Assembly: GCA_965658225.1 (NCBI GenBank)
Contig: CBFHRK010000054.1
Coordinates: 1-13,719 of the forward strand
DNA length: 13,719 nt
Origin: ECT2AJA-044 sp965658225
GTDB taxonomy: Bacteria; Bacteroidota; Bacteroidia; Flavobacteriales; ECT2AJA-044
Direction: 5' to 3'
Positions within the stretch are counted from its first letter, which is position 1. Each line of letters opens with the position of its first letter. Both the position numbers and the translations under genes were made by a program. Under the pieces are notes generated by a model that worked only from the letters and a program-made list of their open reading frames with translations, was not told where the DNA came from and ran no database searches. Below are positions 1 through 6,670 of the stretch, one piece after another.

Positions 1-125
1 AAAGCGTAACTATTCACTTTTGCATAATCAATGGCCTCTTTAAGAGAGTAGCTCGAAGGCTCCTGTGCTTGTGAGAATATAGGCACGAGCAGTGCCAAAA
101 TCCATAACTTTTTTAATGCTTCCAT
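1..125 (-). CDS. TolC-family outer-membrane efflux protein, N-terminal fragment
   Basis: Reading the minus strand from an ATG at 125 gives 41 codons that run off the left edge. Residues 1-20 are a signal peptide: a positive start (MEALKK), a hydrophobic core (LWILALLVPIF) and a cleavage region ending SQAQ. The next residues, YSLKEAIDYAKVNSYA, match the first helix typical of TolC-like proteins in Bacteroidota (the 'SLxEAIxxAxxNS' pattern). TolC proteins form a trimeric outer-membrane channel for efflux pumps or type I exporters. The gene overlaps the 3' end of the TetR gene by 13 bases, so the two are almost certainly co-transcribed. In this arrangement a periplasmic adaptor and an ABC or RND pump commonly follow, but those lie outside the window. 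The family call rests on about 20 mature residues plus context. Confidence 0.75.
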   Translation of the reverse strand, partial: MEALKKLWILALLVPIFSQAQEPSSYSLKEAIDYAKVNSYA

Positions 126-736
126 TTCTTATCTAAAATCAATTTATCGAGGTAGGCTAACCCCTTAGGTGAGCAAATGCCGCGTAAGTGATACTCTAAA
201 CTCACGTGACTTATTAAGGTCATATCGTAATCTTCCGTCGGAAACCATTGCGTATCGGTCATTATTTCGGCTTTACCGTAATACATGTACGCAATGAGTT
301 TCGTATTTATATTTTTCCGGTACAGCCCTTCTTCTATACCTCGTTCGAGGTTGTTTTGAATAGTATCCATAAACTCTTTAAAGCGCGTGTCATCCATTGA
401 TTTCCACGTAGCCGGATAATATCGTTGTAGTTGAAACTTAGTCGCTGGATTGTGCGATTCCACCATAGTACACATGAAGTCATCGAGCATAAACATATGG
501 TCAATGGCATTGCCTTCTTGGGAGCGAATCTTCCGCACTTGGGGAATCACTTGTTCCATTAAGAATTGAAAAGACTCATGAACCAGCTCGGCTTTATTGC
601 TCACGAACTGATACAAGGTCTTTTTCGAAATCGCCAATTCACGGGAAACATCGTCCATGGTAACGCTTCGAACGCCCAAACTCATGAACATGCGCAGTGC
701 TTCTTTTCGAATTTTATTCTTTATCTCTTCTTCCAT
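113..736 (-). CDS. TetR-family transcriptional regulator of an efflux operon
   Basis: A 207-residue protein, the usual size for TetR regulators. The N-terminal DNA-binding domain is clear: a first helix around residues 5-20 (IRKEALRMFMSLG), then VRSVTMDDVSRELAISKKTLYQFVSNKAELV at about 22-52, with the signature helix-turn-helix at about 25-44. The C-terminal part (about 55-207) is helical and variable, as expected for a ligand-binding and dimerisation domain; its ligand cannot be read. The start ATG at 736 sits 8 bases past a TATATTTG -7 element. The downstream TolC start overlaps the end of this gene, so it probably represses its own efflux operon. The GGAAACA repeats at 769-813 are the likely operator. 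Confidence 0.9.
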   Translation of the reverse strand: MEEEIKNKIRKEALRMFMSLGVRSVTMDDVSRELAISKKTLYQFVSNKAELVHESFQFLMEQVIPQVRKIRSQEGNAIDHMFMLDDFMCTMVESHNPATKFQLQRYYPATWKSMDDTRFKEFMDTIQNNLERGIEEGLYRKNINTKLIAYMYYGKAEIMTDTQWFPTEDYDMTLISHVSLEYHLRGICSPKGLAYLDKLILDKKWKH

Positions 737-744
737 TTCGGCTG

Positions 745-752
745 CAAATATA
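745..752 (-). promoter_or_regulatory. Candidate -7 element for the TetR/TolC operon
   Basis: On the minus strand this reads TATATTTG, an exact fit to the Bacteroidota -7 consensus TAnnTTTG. It ends only 8 bases before the TetR ATG, so the transcript would have a very short leader or none. No good -33 TTG is seen at the right distance. The repeat at 769-796 begins 16 bases upstream and would cover the -33 region. Confidence 0.6.
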
Positions 753-768
753 ATAGATGTAATGACAT

Positions 769-813
769 GGAAACACTTTTTGTTTAAAATGTTTCCGTTA
801 TTTTAATGTTTCC
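769..813. promoter_or_regulatory. Candidate TetR operator: GGAAACA inverted and direct repeats
   Basis: GGAAACA at 769-775 is matched by its perfect inverse TGTTTCC at 790-796 (spacer 14). A further copy, AATGTTTCC at 805-813, repeats AATGTTTCC at 788-796 with a 17-base period. Three copies of one 7-mer in 45 bases, placed just upstream of the TetR -7 element, is what an autoregulatory TetR operator looks like. Binding by this regulator is inferred, not shown. Confidence 0.5.
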
Positions 814-833
814 TCTAGGTTGCGTTTATTTCT

Positions 834-873
834 TCGGGCCTACTCGGCCCGATATAATCGGCCCGTGAGGGCC
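834..873. repeat. Two tandem GC-rich hairpins upstream of asnS
   Basis: TCGGGCC (834-840) pairs with GGCCCGA (846-852) around a 5-base loop. GGCCC (860-864) pairs with GGGCC (869-873) around GTGA. The octamer TCGGCCCG occurs at 844-851 and again at 858-865, so the arms can also pair in an alternative way (835-840 with 860-865). The surroundings are AT-rich. No T-tract follows on either strand, so these are not intrinsic terminators. If the asnS promoter is at 930-937 they lie upstream of the transcript and would act as DNA, for example as a protein site or dispersed palindrome. Function unknown. Confidence 0.5.
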
Positions 874-929
874 ACAACTTCGGTAATGAAATAATTGAAC
901 CAAGGCCTTCTTTCAATAACCTCCTTTCT

Positions 930-937
930 TAACTTTG
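930..937 (+). promoter_or_regulatory. Candidate -7 element for asnS
   Basis: TAACTTTG matches the Bacteroidota -7 consensus TAnnTTTG and ends 20 bases before the asnS ATG at 958. No convincing -33 TTG is seen 17-23 bases upstream. Its position argues against an upstream TTG start at 895 for asnS. Confidence 0.5.
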
Positions 938-957
938 ACACCTTGAAAAGAATTCAA

Positions 958-2397
958 ATGAGCATGAAAAGAACGAAGGTTGCAGCCGCATTAGAAGGGG
1001 AGTTAGTAGGACAACAAATCATTGTAAAAGGGTGGGTGCGCCATTTTCGAAGTAATCGGTTTATCGCCCTAAATGACGGATCGTGTCACACCAATATACA
1101 GGCAGTAGTAGATCACGAAAACACCCCAGAAGAAATTATCCGACAAATTTCTGTGGGCGCTTGCTTGGCTATAACCGGCACGCTGGTTGAAAGTCAAGGC
1201 CAGGGACAGAACGTAGAAATTCAGGTCTCTGAACTGGAAATTCTCGGTGGGGCCGATCCGGAAAAATACCCACTTCAACCAAAAAAGCATTCACTTGAAT
1301 TCTTGCGCGAAATCGCCCATTTACGACCAAGAACGCAAACTTTTGGAGCCGTTTTCCGCATCCGACACGCAATCGCTTTTGCCATTCACAAATACTTTAA
1401 CGACCAAGGATTCTATTACATGCACACGCCGGTGATTACCGGATCAGATGCAGAAGGTGCGGGAGAAATGTTTCAAGTAACCACCCTCGACCTTAACGCA
1501 CCCGCGAAAAACGACCATGGCGAAGTTGATTTCAAATCCGACTTTTTCGGCAAAGCGACCAACCTAACCGTTTCCGGTCAATTAGAAGCTGAATTAGGCG
1601 CTATGGCCCTTGGGCAAGTTTATACCTTTGGCCCCACATTTCGGGCTGAAAACTCGAATACAAGCCGACATTTAGCTGAATTCTGGATGATTGAACCCGA
1701 GGTGGCCTTTGCCGATTTAATCGACAATATGGACTTGGCCGAAGATTTCTTGAAATACGTTATTGGCTACGTTCTCGAGCATTGCGATGAAGACCTAACC
1801 TTTTTGGAAAACCGATTGCTCGATGAAGAAAAAAGTAAACCCCAAGCGGAAAGGTCGGCCAAAAGCTTAAAAGAAAAGCTTGCCTTCGTAAAAGACAATG
1901 AGTTTAAGCGATTGAGCTATACCGAAGCAATTGAAATACTCAAAAACTCGAAACCCAATAAAAAGAAGAAGTTTCAATACCTCATCGAAGAATGGGGTGC
2001 GGACCTTCAAAGTGAACACGAGCGCTATTTGGTTGAAAAGCATTTCGAATGCCCCGTCATTCTCTTTGACTATCCGGCAAAAATCAAAGCTTTCTACATG
2101 CGCTTAAACGAAGACGGAAAAACCGTACGTGCAATGGACATCTTATTTCCTGGCATTGGTGAAATCGTTGGAGGATCACAAAGGGAAGAACGCTACGAGA
2201 TTCTGAAAGAAAAGATTAAAGAATTCGACATTCCTGAAGAAGAGCTTTGGTGGTACCTCGAAACGCGCCAATTTGGTACCGCTCCGCATAGTGGCTTCGG
2301 CTTGGGCTTTGAACGATTGGTTCAGTTTGTTACTGGAATGGGAAATATTCGTGACGTTATTCCATTCCCGCGTTTTCCGGGTAGTGCAGAGTTTTAA
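958..2397 (+). CDS. asnS: Asparaginyl-tRNA synthetase
   Basis: Charges tRNA-Asn with asparagine using ATP in the cytoplasm. The 479-residue product is close to the family's usual size of about 465. The N-terminal OB-fold anticodon-binding domain covers about residues 15-100 (VKGWVRHFRSNRFIALNDGS). The class II catalytic core shows motif 1 near 150-160 (GFYYMHTPVITGSDAEGAGE), motif 2 at about 228-237 (FRAENSNTSR) and motif 3 at about 446-453 (GFGLGFER). The segment DFFGKATNLTVSGQLEAE is characteristic of AsnRS rather than AspRS. The frame stays open upstream to a TTG at 895, but homologues start at MKRTK and a promoter-like TAACTTTG lies inside that extension. I therefore chose ATG 958; ATG 964 is equally possible. 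rpoN follows 62 bases later on the same strand. Confidence 0.96.
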   Translation: MSMKRTKVAAALEGELVGQQIIVKGWVRHFRSNRFIALNDGSCHTNIQAVVDHENTPEEIIRQISVGACLAITGTLVESQGQGQNVEIQVSELEILGGADPEKYPLQPKKHSLEFLREIAHLRPRTQTFGAVFRIRHAIAFAIHKYFNDQGFYYMHTPVITGSDAEGAGEMFQVTTLDLNAPAKNDHGEVDFKSDFFGKATNLTVSGQLEAELGAMALGQVYTFGPTFRAENSNTSRHLAEFWMIEPEVAFADLIDNMDLAEDFLKYVIGYVLEHCDEDLTFLENRLLDEEKSKPQAERSAKSLKEKLAFVKDNEFKRLSYTEAIEILKNSKPNKKKKFQYLIEEWGADLQSEHERYLVEKHFECPVILFDYPAKIKAFYMRLNEDGKTVRAMDILFPGIGEIVGGSQREERYEILKEKIKEFDIPEEELWWYLETRQFGTAPHSGFGLGFERLVQFVTGMGNIRDVIPFPRFPGSAEF

Positions 2398-2405
2398 ATC
2401 TTTCC

Positions 2406-2413
2406 TATTTTTG
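2406..2413 (+). promoter_or_regulatory. Candidate -7 element for rpoN
   Basis: TATTTTTG fits TAnnTTTG and lies in the asnS-rpoN gap, 46 bases before the rpoN ATG. No matching -33 TTG is evident, so read-through from asnS could be the main source of rpoN transcript. Confidence 0.35.
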
Positions 2414-2453
2414 GTGTGGTACGACTTTTGATAGTCGCATAAACAACCACACC
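2413..2453 (+). other. Nested inverted repeat (hairpin) ahead of rpoN
   Basis: A perfect 8-bp outer stem, GGTGTGGT (2413-2420) with ACCACACC (2446-2453), encloses a 5-bp inner stem, CGACT (2422-2426) with AGTCG (2433-2437). The element fills most of the 62-bp asnS-rpoN gap and ends 6 bases before the rpoN ATG. No T-tract follows on either strand, so it does not look like an intrinsic terminator. It could affect processing or translation of an asnS-rpoN read-through RNA. Role inferred only. Confidence 0.45.
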
Positions 2454-2459
2454 TAAACT

Positions 2460-3917
2460 ATGCTCAGACAGCAGCTACAACAGAAGCTCAGCCAGAAATT
2501 ATCTCCTCAGCAAATTCAGCTGATGAAGATGATTCAGCTTCCACTGCAAGCGCTCGAACAGCGCGTCAAGCAAGAATTAGAGGACAATCCAGCCCTTGAA
2601 GAAGGTGCATTAGATTTTGAATCGGATACAACTTCAGAGTTCGACGATTACGAAGATCGCGAGTCGAATACCATTGAAGCGGAAGACATCAACGTCGATG
2701 AGTACTTGAGCGACGATGAAATTCCGAGTTACCGCCTTCACGCTAATAATCACTCTGCCGACGATGAAGAAACACGCGTTCCTATAACCGCTGGAGCCAG
2801 TTTTACGCAAGTCCTTTTGGACCAACTTTCCATGGTTTCCATGGAAACCGAAGTAGAAGAAATTGCCCAATACCTAATTGGGACCATTGACGACGACGGT
2901 TATATACGCCGCGAACTAATGGCCATTCTGGACGATCTGGCTTTTACCCGAAACCTATTTACTACCTACGAAAAACTTGAAGAGGCGCTTGAAGCCGTTC
3001 AGACTTTAGATCCGCCCGGAGTCGGCGCGCGCGATCTTCAAGAATGTTTGTTGCTTCAATTAAATAGAAAGCGACCTACTGCGGGTGTAACGGCTGCAAA
3101 AGAAATTCTAGATCGGTGCTTTGATGAGTTTACCAAGAAGCACTACGAACGTATTGAGAAAAAGCTGGGCATAACAGAAGATCAGCTAAAGGAGGCGGTT
3201 GAAGAGATTATTAAATTGAATCCGAAGCCAGGTGCCTCGGCAGCTCAAAATGTGCGCGGAGCAGAGCAAGTGATTCCCGACTTCACTATTCGTATTGTAG
3301 AGGGTGAGCTAGAATTGACCCTTAATTCGCGGAACGCACCTGAATTGAATGTAAGCAGGAGTTATAACGAAATGCTTCAGCACTTTCAGAAAACAAAAGA
3401 GAGCGCAAACAAAGAACAAAAAGAGGCGGTGCTTTTCGTGAAGCAGAAGCTCGACTCTGCAAAGTGGTTTATTGATGCGATCAAGCAACGCCAGCACACT
3501 TTATACATCACAATGCAGTCGATCATGAATCGCCAGCGCGAATATTTCTTATCCGGTGACGAGCGACAATTGCAACCAATGATTTTGAAAGACATCGCCG
3601 ATGAGATTCAGATGGATATTTCGACTGTATCGCGGGTAGCCAGCAGTAAATATGTTCAAACGCCTTACGGTACATTCTTGATTAAAAACTTCTTCAGCGA
3701 GTCAATGACCAATGAAGAAGGTGAAGAGGTATCGACTCGAAAGATCAAGAAAATCCTGGAAGATTTAATTTCTGAAGAAGATAAGCGCAAACCTATTACG
3801 GATGAAAAACTAGCAGGTGCGTTGAAAGAAAAGGGCTTTCCGATTGCACGACGAACGGTCGCAAAGTATCGAGAGCAGCTCAATATTCCCGTCGCTCGTT
3901 TAAGAAAACAGCTTTGA
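2460..3917 (+). CDS. rpoN: RNA polymerase sigma-54 factor
   Basis: Alternative sigma factor that directs core RNA polymerase to -24/-12 promoters and needs AAA+ enhancer-binding activators to open them. Of 485 residues, region I is the Gln/Leu-rich N-terminus (LRQQLQQKLSQKLSPQQIQL and QALEQRVKQELEDNPALEE, residues 2-48). It is followed by an acidic linker, region II (about 49-100), rich in Asp/Glu/Ser. The core-binding domain follows at about 110-300 (for example LDPPGVGARDLQECLLLQL). The helix-turn-helix region is near 385-410 (DISTVSRVASSKYVQTPYG). The RpoN box ARRTVAKYRE at 463-472 is intact, so the protein should be functional. Its stop overlaps the start of the next gene (TGATG), suggesting translational coupling. 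No activator gene and no convincing -24/-12 promoter is seen in the window. Confidence 0.96.
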   Translation: MLRQQLQQKLSQKLSPQQIQLMKMIQLPLQALEQRVKQELEDNPALEEGALDFESDTTSEFDDYEDRESNTIEAEDINVDEYLSDDEIPSYRLHANNHSADDEETRVPITAGASFTQVLLDQLSMVSMETEVEEIAQYLIGTIDDDGYIRRELMAILDDLAFTRNLFTTYEKLEEALEAVQTLDPPGVGARDLQECLLLQLNRKRPTAGVTAAKEILDRCFDEFTKKHYERIEKKLGITEDQLKEAVEEIIKLNPKPGASAAQNVRGAEQVIPDFTIRIVEGELELTLNSRNAPELNVSRSYNEMLQHFQKTKESANKEQKEAVLFVKQKLDSAKWFIDAIKQRQHTLYITMQSIMNRQREYFLSGDERQLQPMILKDIADEIQMDISTVSRVASSKYVQTPYGTFLIKNFFSESMTNEEGEEVSTRKIKKILEDLISEEDKRKPITDEKLAGALKEKGFPIARRTVAKYREQLNIPVARLRKQL

Positions 3918-4513
3918 TGAGGCTTTTTTCCAAATTTCTTTCCTACCTGCTCCACCCGCTCATAATCCCGACCATTGGGGTGCTTGTGATCGATACTTTT
4001 TCCCTTATCAAAATCCCAGACGAGTACTTTTACCTGTACATGGGTATTGTATTCGTTGGCACCTATGCTTTGCCTTCGCTATTGGTGCTTTTGCTTTTAG
4101 TGATGGGTTTTGTAAGCGAATTAGAAATGCCTCATCGGCACGATCGGAATGCGCCTTTATTGTTGGCGGCTGTTTCCGTGTACTCTACGGAGCGACTTCT
4201 TGAGCGACTCTTTGCTCCTTACGACATCCTGCTGTTCTTGATCGGTATTTCACTGGCTTTAATTTTAGCATTTTTTGTCAATCTAAAAATTAAAGCCAGT
4301 GTACACGTGGCCGGTATGGGCGGACTCACAGCCGGGGTTTTAGCACTGTCTATTCACACACAACTCAACCTCTTTTTCGTGCTTGCCCCCATCATTATTC
4401 TTACCGGTCTCCTCGGAACAGCCCGCATCAAACTAAAAGCCCACCAGCCTTCCGAAGTATACCTCGGATTTCTGGTGGGCTTTATTCCCGTATTTGGGGT
4501 AATGATGTTTTAG
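3917..4513 (+). CDS. Polytopic membrane protein, divergent PAP2-phosphatase-like
   Basis: A 198-residue protein with about five to six hydrophobic segments (about 10-32, 38-66, 80-90, 103-122, 133-165, 181-198). The ATG at 3917 overlaps the rpoN stop by one base (TGATG). I prefer it to an in-frame TTG one codon earlier. Three short motifs line up in order with the PAP2/lipid-phosphatase active site: EMPHRHDRNAP at 70-80 (compare KxxxxxxRP), SVHVAG at 128-133 (compare PSGH), and ARIKLKAHQPSE at 169-180 (compare SRxxxxxHxxxD). The last keeps the Arg and His but has Glu for Asp. If the match holds, it may act on a lipid phosphate or pyrophosphate, but several catalytic positions differ and it may be inactive. 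The function is inferred from weak motifs. The 3' end encodes a terminator-like hairpin, and the stop overlaps that of the convergent gene. Confidence 0.75.
   Translation: MRLFSKFLSYLLHPLIIPTIGVLVIDTFSLIKIPDEYFYLYMGIVFVGTYALPSLLVLLLLVMGFVSELEMPHRHDRNAPLLLAAVSVYSTERLLERLFAPYDILLFLIGISLALILAFFVNLKIKASVHVAGMGGLTAGVLALSIHTQLNLFFVLAPIIILTGLLGTARIKLKAHQPSEVYLGFLVGFIPVFGVMMF
4436..4483 (-). terminator. Terminator-like hairpin inside the upstream plus-strand coding sequence
   Basis: AAAGCCCACCAG (4436-4447) and CTGGTGGGCTTT (4472-4483) form a perfect 12-bp inverted repeat. The 24-base loop holds a second imperfect hairpin, CCGA (4452-4455) with TCGG (4464-4467). On the minus strand the arm ends GGGCTTTTAGTTT and starts 26 bases after the stop of the beta-barrel gene, a normal place for its terminator. 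On the plus strand the tail is GGGCTTTATT, still before the stop codon of the membrane-protein gene, so bidirectional action is possible but weaker that way. Confidence 0.6.
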
Positions 4514-5193
4514 AAAGCGATAATCGATAAGCTGATTGTTAGCGCTTGACCGCTTAATGAAGTCTCTTGAACATCATTCAAATTAGCTCCGTCGAATAAA
4601 TCGGCCAGCGAATAAGTAAAGCTTATGGCACCCTCTCCAAATCCTACACGAAGAACCGCATCAGCAAAGAAGGGATTGGTTCCCGTTAACCCAAAGTGCT
4701 TCACGCTGTACGTACCTTCTTTATAGTAGTTAACCGTTGAGTAGTTCCAACCCAATCGAACACCCGCATGTACTTTGAAGTAGCCTCCGTTTGGATTCTG
4801 AGCTCCGCGGTATCGGAATTCAATAGGCACATACAATCTGCGGAAGGTTGTTCGGTTTCTTGTTGGATCTTCACCATCTTCCAGTAGACGCCAAACGGTT
4901 TGACCCGCATCCGGGGTATTCGGAGCGTTGATGCTTCCATTTAAATTCGAATTGACCTGTGTCCATCCCATCCCTAATCCAATAGCGACGCTGCTATTGG
5001 AGTTTCCAATGGCAAAATCGCGATAAGCAGAGAAAAAATGCGACCAACTAAATCGGCCCGATTGATCGATCGGATCCGCACCTTGTAATAAAGGCGTCCC
5101 AATGTCGTAGATAAACAGCTCTCTTCCGAATTGCTCTTGCGCCGTAGCGGATAATCCGCCCGCTAGGGCGATAACGAATAGTAGTTTTTTCAT
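4510..5193 (-). CDS. Small outer-membrane beta-barrel protein
   Basis: A 227-residue protein with a signal peptide at residues 1-18 (MKKLLFVIALAGGLSATA, cut before QE). The mature part is rich in alternating aromatic and polar residues and Gly, with strand-like stretches such as SSVAIGLGMGWTQV, RRLYVPIEFRYR, GYFKVHAGVRLGWNYS, DAVLRVGFGEGAISFTYSLADLF and ALTISLSIIAF. The last ends in Phe, as outer-membrane barrels do. The size and the 'VPIEFRYR...KVHAGVRLG' pattern resemble the Bacteroidota PorT/OMP_b-brl families, but I cannot assign a specific role. Its ATG is only 11 bases from the T-tract of the gdhA terminator, so its promoter must overlap that terminator or it depends on read-through. 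Its stop overlaps the stop of the convergent gene (TTAG at 4510-4513). Confidence 0.85.
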   Translation of the reverse strand: MKKLLFVIALAGGLSATAQEQFGRELFIYDIGTPLLQGADPIDQSGRFSWSHFFSAYRDFAIGNSNSSVAIGLGMGWTQVNSNLNGSINAPNTPDAGQTVWRLLEDGEDPTRNRTTFRRLYVPIEFRYRGAQNPNGGYFKVHAGVRLGWNYSTVNYYKEGTYSVKHFGLTGTNPFFADAVLRVGFGEGAISFTYSLADLFDGANLNDVQETSLSGQALTISLSIIAF

Positions 5194-5204
5194 AGCTCTA
5201 AATT

Positions 5205-5235
5205 AAAAAACCCCCGGAATAAATATTCCGAGGGT
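5205..5235 (-). terminator. Intrinsic terminator of gdhA
   Basis: On the minus strand ACCCTCGGAAT pairs with ATTCCGGGGGT (11 pairs, one G-T) around a 4-base ATTT loop. A run of six T (5205-5210) ends the element, its first T also closing the stem. The stem starts 23 bases past the gdhA stop. On the plus strand no T-tract follows, so it works for gdhA only. Confidence 0.85.
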
Positions 5236-5258
5236 CCTAAAAATTTCAATTTCGGGCC

Positions 5259-6602
5259 TTAAACGACTCCCTGATCGATCATGGCATCGGCCACTTTTAC
5301 AAATCCGGCCACGTTTGCTCCCTTCACGTAATCGACATAGCCATCTGCATCTGTTCCGTACTTTACGCAGGCGCGGTGGATGTCTTTCATAATGTCGAGT
5401 AAGCGGCCATCCACCTCTTCGCGAGACCAACTCAAACGGAGCGAATTCTGACTCATTTCGAGCCCGGAAGTGGCCACACCACCCGCATTACTCGCCTTTC
5501 CTGGGGCAAATAAAATCTTACTACTGTGGAATACTTCAATAGCCTCAGGGGTACACGGCATGTTGGCTCCCTCCGAAACACACATAGTTCCATTATTCAC
5601 CAAGGTTTGCGCCTCCTCACCATTCAGCTCATTTTGCGTGGCACAGGGCAATGCAATGTCGCATTTAAGTGACCATGGACGCTCGCCAGCATGATACGTG
5701 GCACTAGAATATTGCTCGGTATACTCGCTAATACGGCCTCTTCGGTTATTTTTAATCTCCATAATGTACGCGAGCTTTTCCGCATCGATACCCGCCTCAT
5801 CGTGAATATACCCACCCGAGTCACTCATCGCGATTACTTTGGCACCCAGTTGTGTAGCCTTTTCACACGCATATTGAGCTACATTTCCAGACCCGGAAAT
5901 TACCACGACTTTATCGCGGAAGTTTTTTCCTTTGGTTTCGAGCATTTGCTCGGCAAAGTAAACGTTTCCGTATCCTGTTGCTTCAGGGCGAATAAGACTT
6001 CCTCCCCAATTCGCTCCTTTACCGGTAAGCACACCCGTAAACTCATTACGGAGTCTTTTATACTGCCCAAACATGTAGCCGATTTCACGACCGCCTACGC
6101 CGATGTCTCCGGCGGGAACGTCGGTATTCGGGCCAATATGACGAGCTAATTCGGTCATAAAGCTCTGGCAAAAGCGCATTACCTCATTGTCCGATTTTCC
6201 TTTTGGATCAAAATCAGAGCCCCCTTTTCCACCACCCATGGGCAACGTGGTAAGCGAGTTTTTGAATACTTGCTCAAAGGCTAAAAATTTCAAAATACTC
6301 AGATTAACAGAAGGGTGAAAACGCAAACCGCCTTTGTAAGGCCCGATCGCAGAATTCATTTCAATCCGAAATCCTCGGTTGATTTGAACATCCCCAGCAT
6401 CGTCGATCCACGGCACGCGAAACATCAAAACCCGCTCAGGCTCTACCATACGGTCGAGTATTTTATGGTCTTTATATTTCGGATGTTGCTCGATGAAAGG
6501 GATCACCGTTTCGGCCACTTCGTGGACCGCCTGTAAAAATTCAGGTTCATTTGGATTCTTCGCGGTTACGCGATCCATGAACTCCTTTTGTGTAGCGTTC
6601 AT
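5259..6602 (-). CDS. gdhA: NADP-specific glutamate dehydrogenase
   Basis: Cytoplasmic enzyme that makes L-glutamate from 2-oxoglutarate, ammonium and NADPH, a main route of nitrogen assimilation. The product is 447 residues, the same length as E. coli GdhA. The substrate domain shows GPYKGGLRF at 87-95, the active-site segment PMGGGKGGSDFDPKG at 121-135 with catalytic Lys126, and DVPAGDIGVGGREIG at 161-175. The Rossmann domain begins VVVISGSGNVAQYA at about 232-245, followed by SDSGGYIHD after the second strand. Ser at that position rather than an acidic residue fits NADP(H) over NAD(H). I chose ATG 6602: the frame stays open to a TTG at 6671, but that stretch contains a good promoter and lacks family similarity. 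Divergent from dprA, with its own terminator. Confidence 0.96.
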   Translation of the reverse strand: MNATQKEFMDRVTAKNPNEPEFLQAVHEVAETVIPFIEQHPKYKDHKILDRMVEPERVLMFRVPWIDDAGDVQINRGFRIEMNSAIGPYKGGLRFHPSVNLSILKFLAFEQVFKNSLTTLPMGGGKGGSDFDPKGKSDNEVMRFCQSFMTELARHIGPNTDVPAGDIGVGGREIGYMFGQYKRLRNEFTGVLTGKGANWGGSLIRPEATGYGNVYFAEQMLETKGKNFRDKVVVISGSGNVAQYACEKATQLGAKVIAMSDSGGYIHDEAGIDAEKLAYIMEIKNNRRGRISEYTEQYSSATYHAGERPWSLKCDIALPCATQNELNGEEAQTLVNNGTMCVSEGANMPCTPEAIEVFHSSKILFAPGKASNAGGVATSGLEMSQNSLRLSWSREEVDGRLLDIMKDIHRACVKYGTDADGYVDYVKGANVAGFVKVADAMIDQGVV

Positions 6603-6630
6603 AAACAGAAGAATAGTGAAATTACTAGGG

Positions 6631-6659
6631 CAAAAGTAGGAGAATTTCTTTTGGTACAA
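6631..6659 (-). promoter_or_regulatory. Promoter of gdhA
   Basis: On the minus strand a -33 TTG (6657-6659) is followed after 18 bases by TACTTTTG (6631-6638), which fits the Bacteroidota promoter pattern TTG-N17-23-TAnnTTTG. The -7 box lies 28 bases before the gdhA ATG. It is the best-formed promoter in the window. Confidence 0.65.
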
Positions 6660-6670
6660 CACGCAATTCA

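Noticed and set aside
82..96. Perfect inverted repeat GGCAC-N5-GTGCC at the left edge.
   Set aside because: It lies within the signal-peptide codons of the TolC-like gene, the arms are only 5 bp, and there is no T-tract or regulatory context.
895..957. N-terminal extension of asnS from a TTG start.
   Set aside because: The added 21 residues have no counterpart in AsnRS proteins, and the stretch contains a TAnnTTTG promoter element.
5638..5654. TGGCACAGGGCAATGC on the plus strand, resembling a sigma-54 -24/-12 promoter.
   Set aside because: The spacing and the -12 element do not fit the consensus, it is antisense inside gdhA, and no plus-strand gene follows it.
5691..6149. A 152-codon plus-strand open frame opposite gdhA.
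   Set aside because: It is antisense to a strongly conserved gene and shows no domain, signal or start context; a shadow of gdhA codon use.
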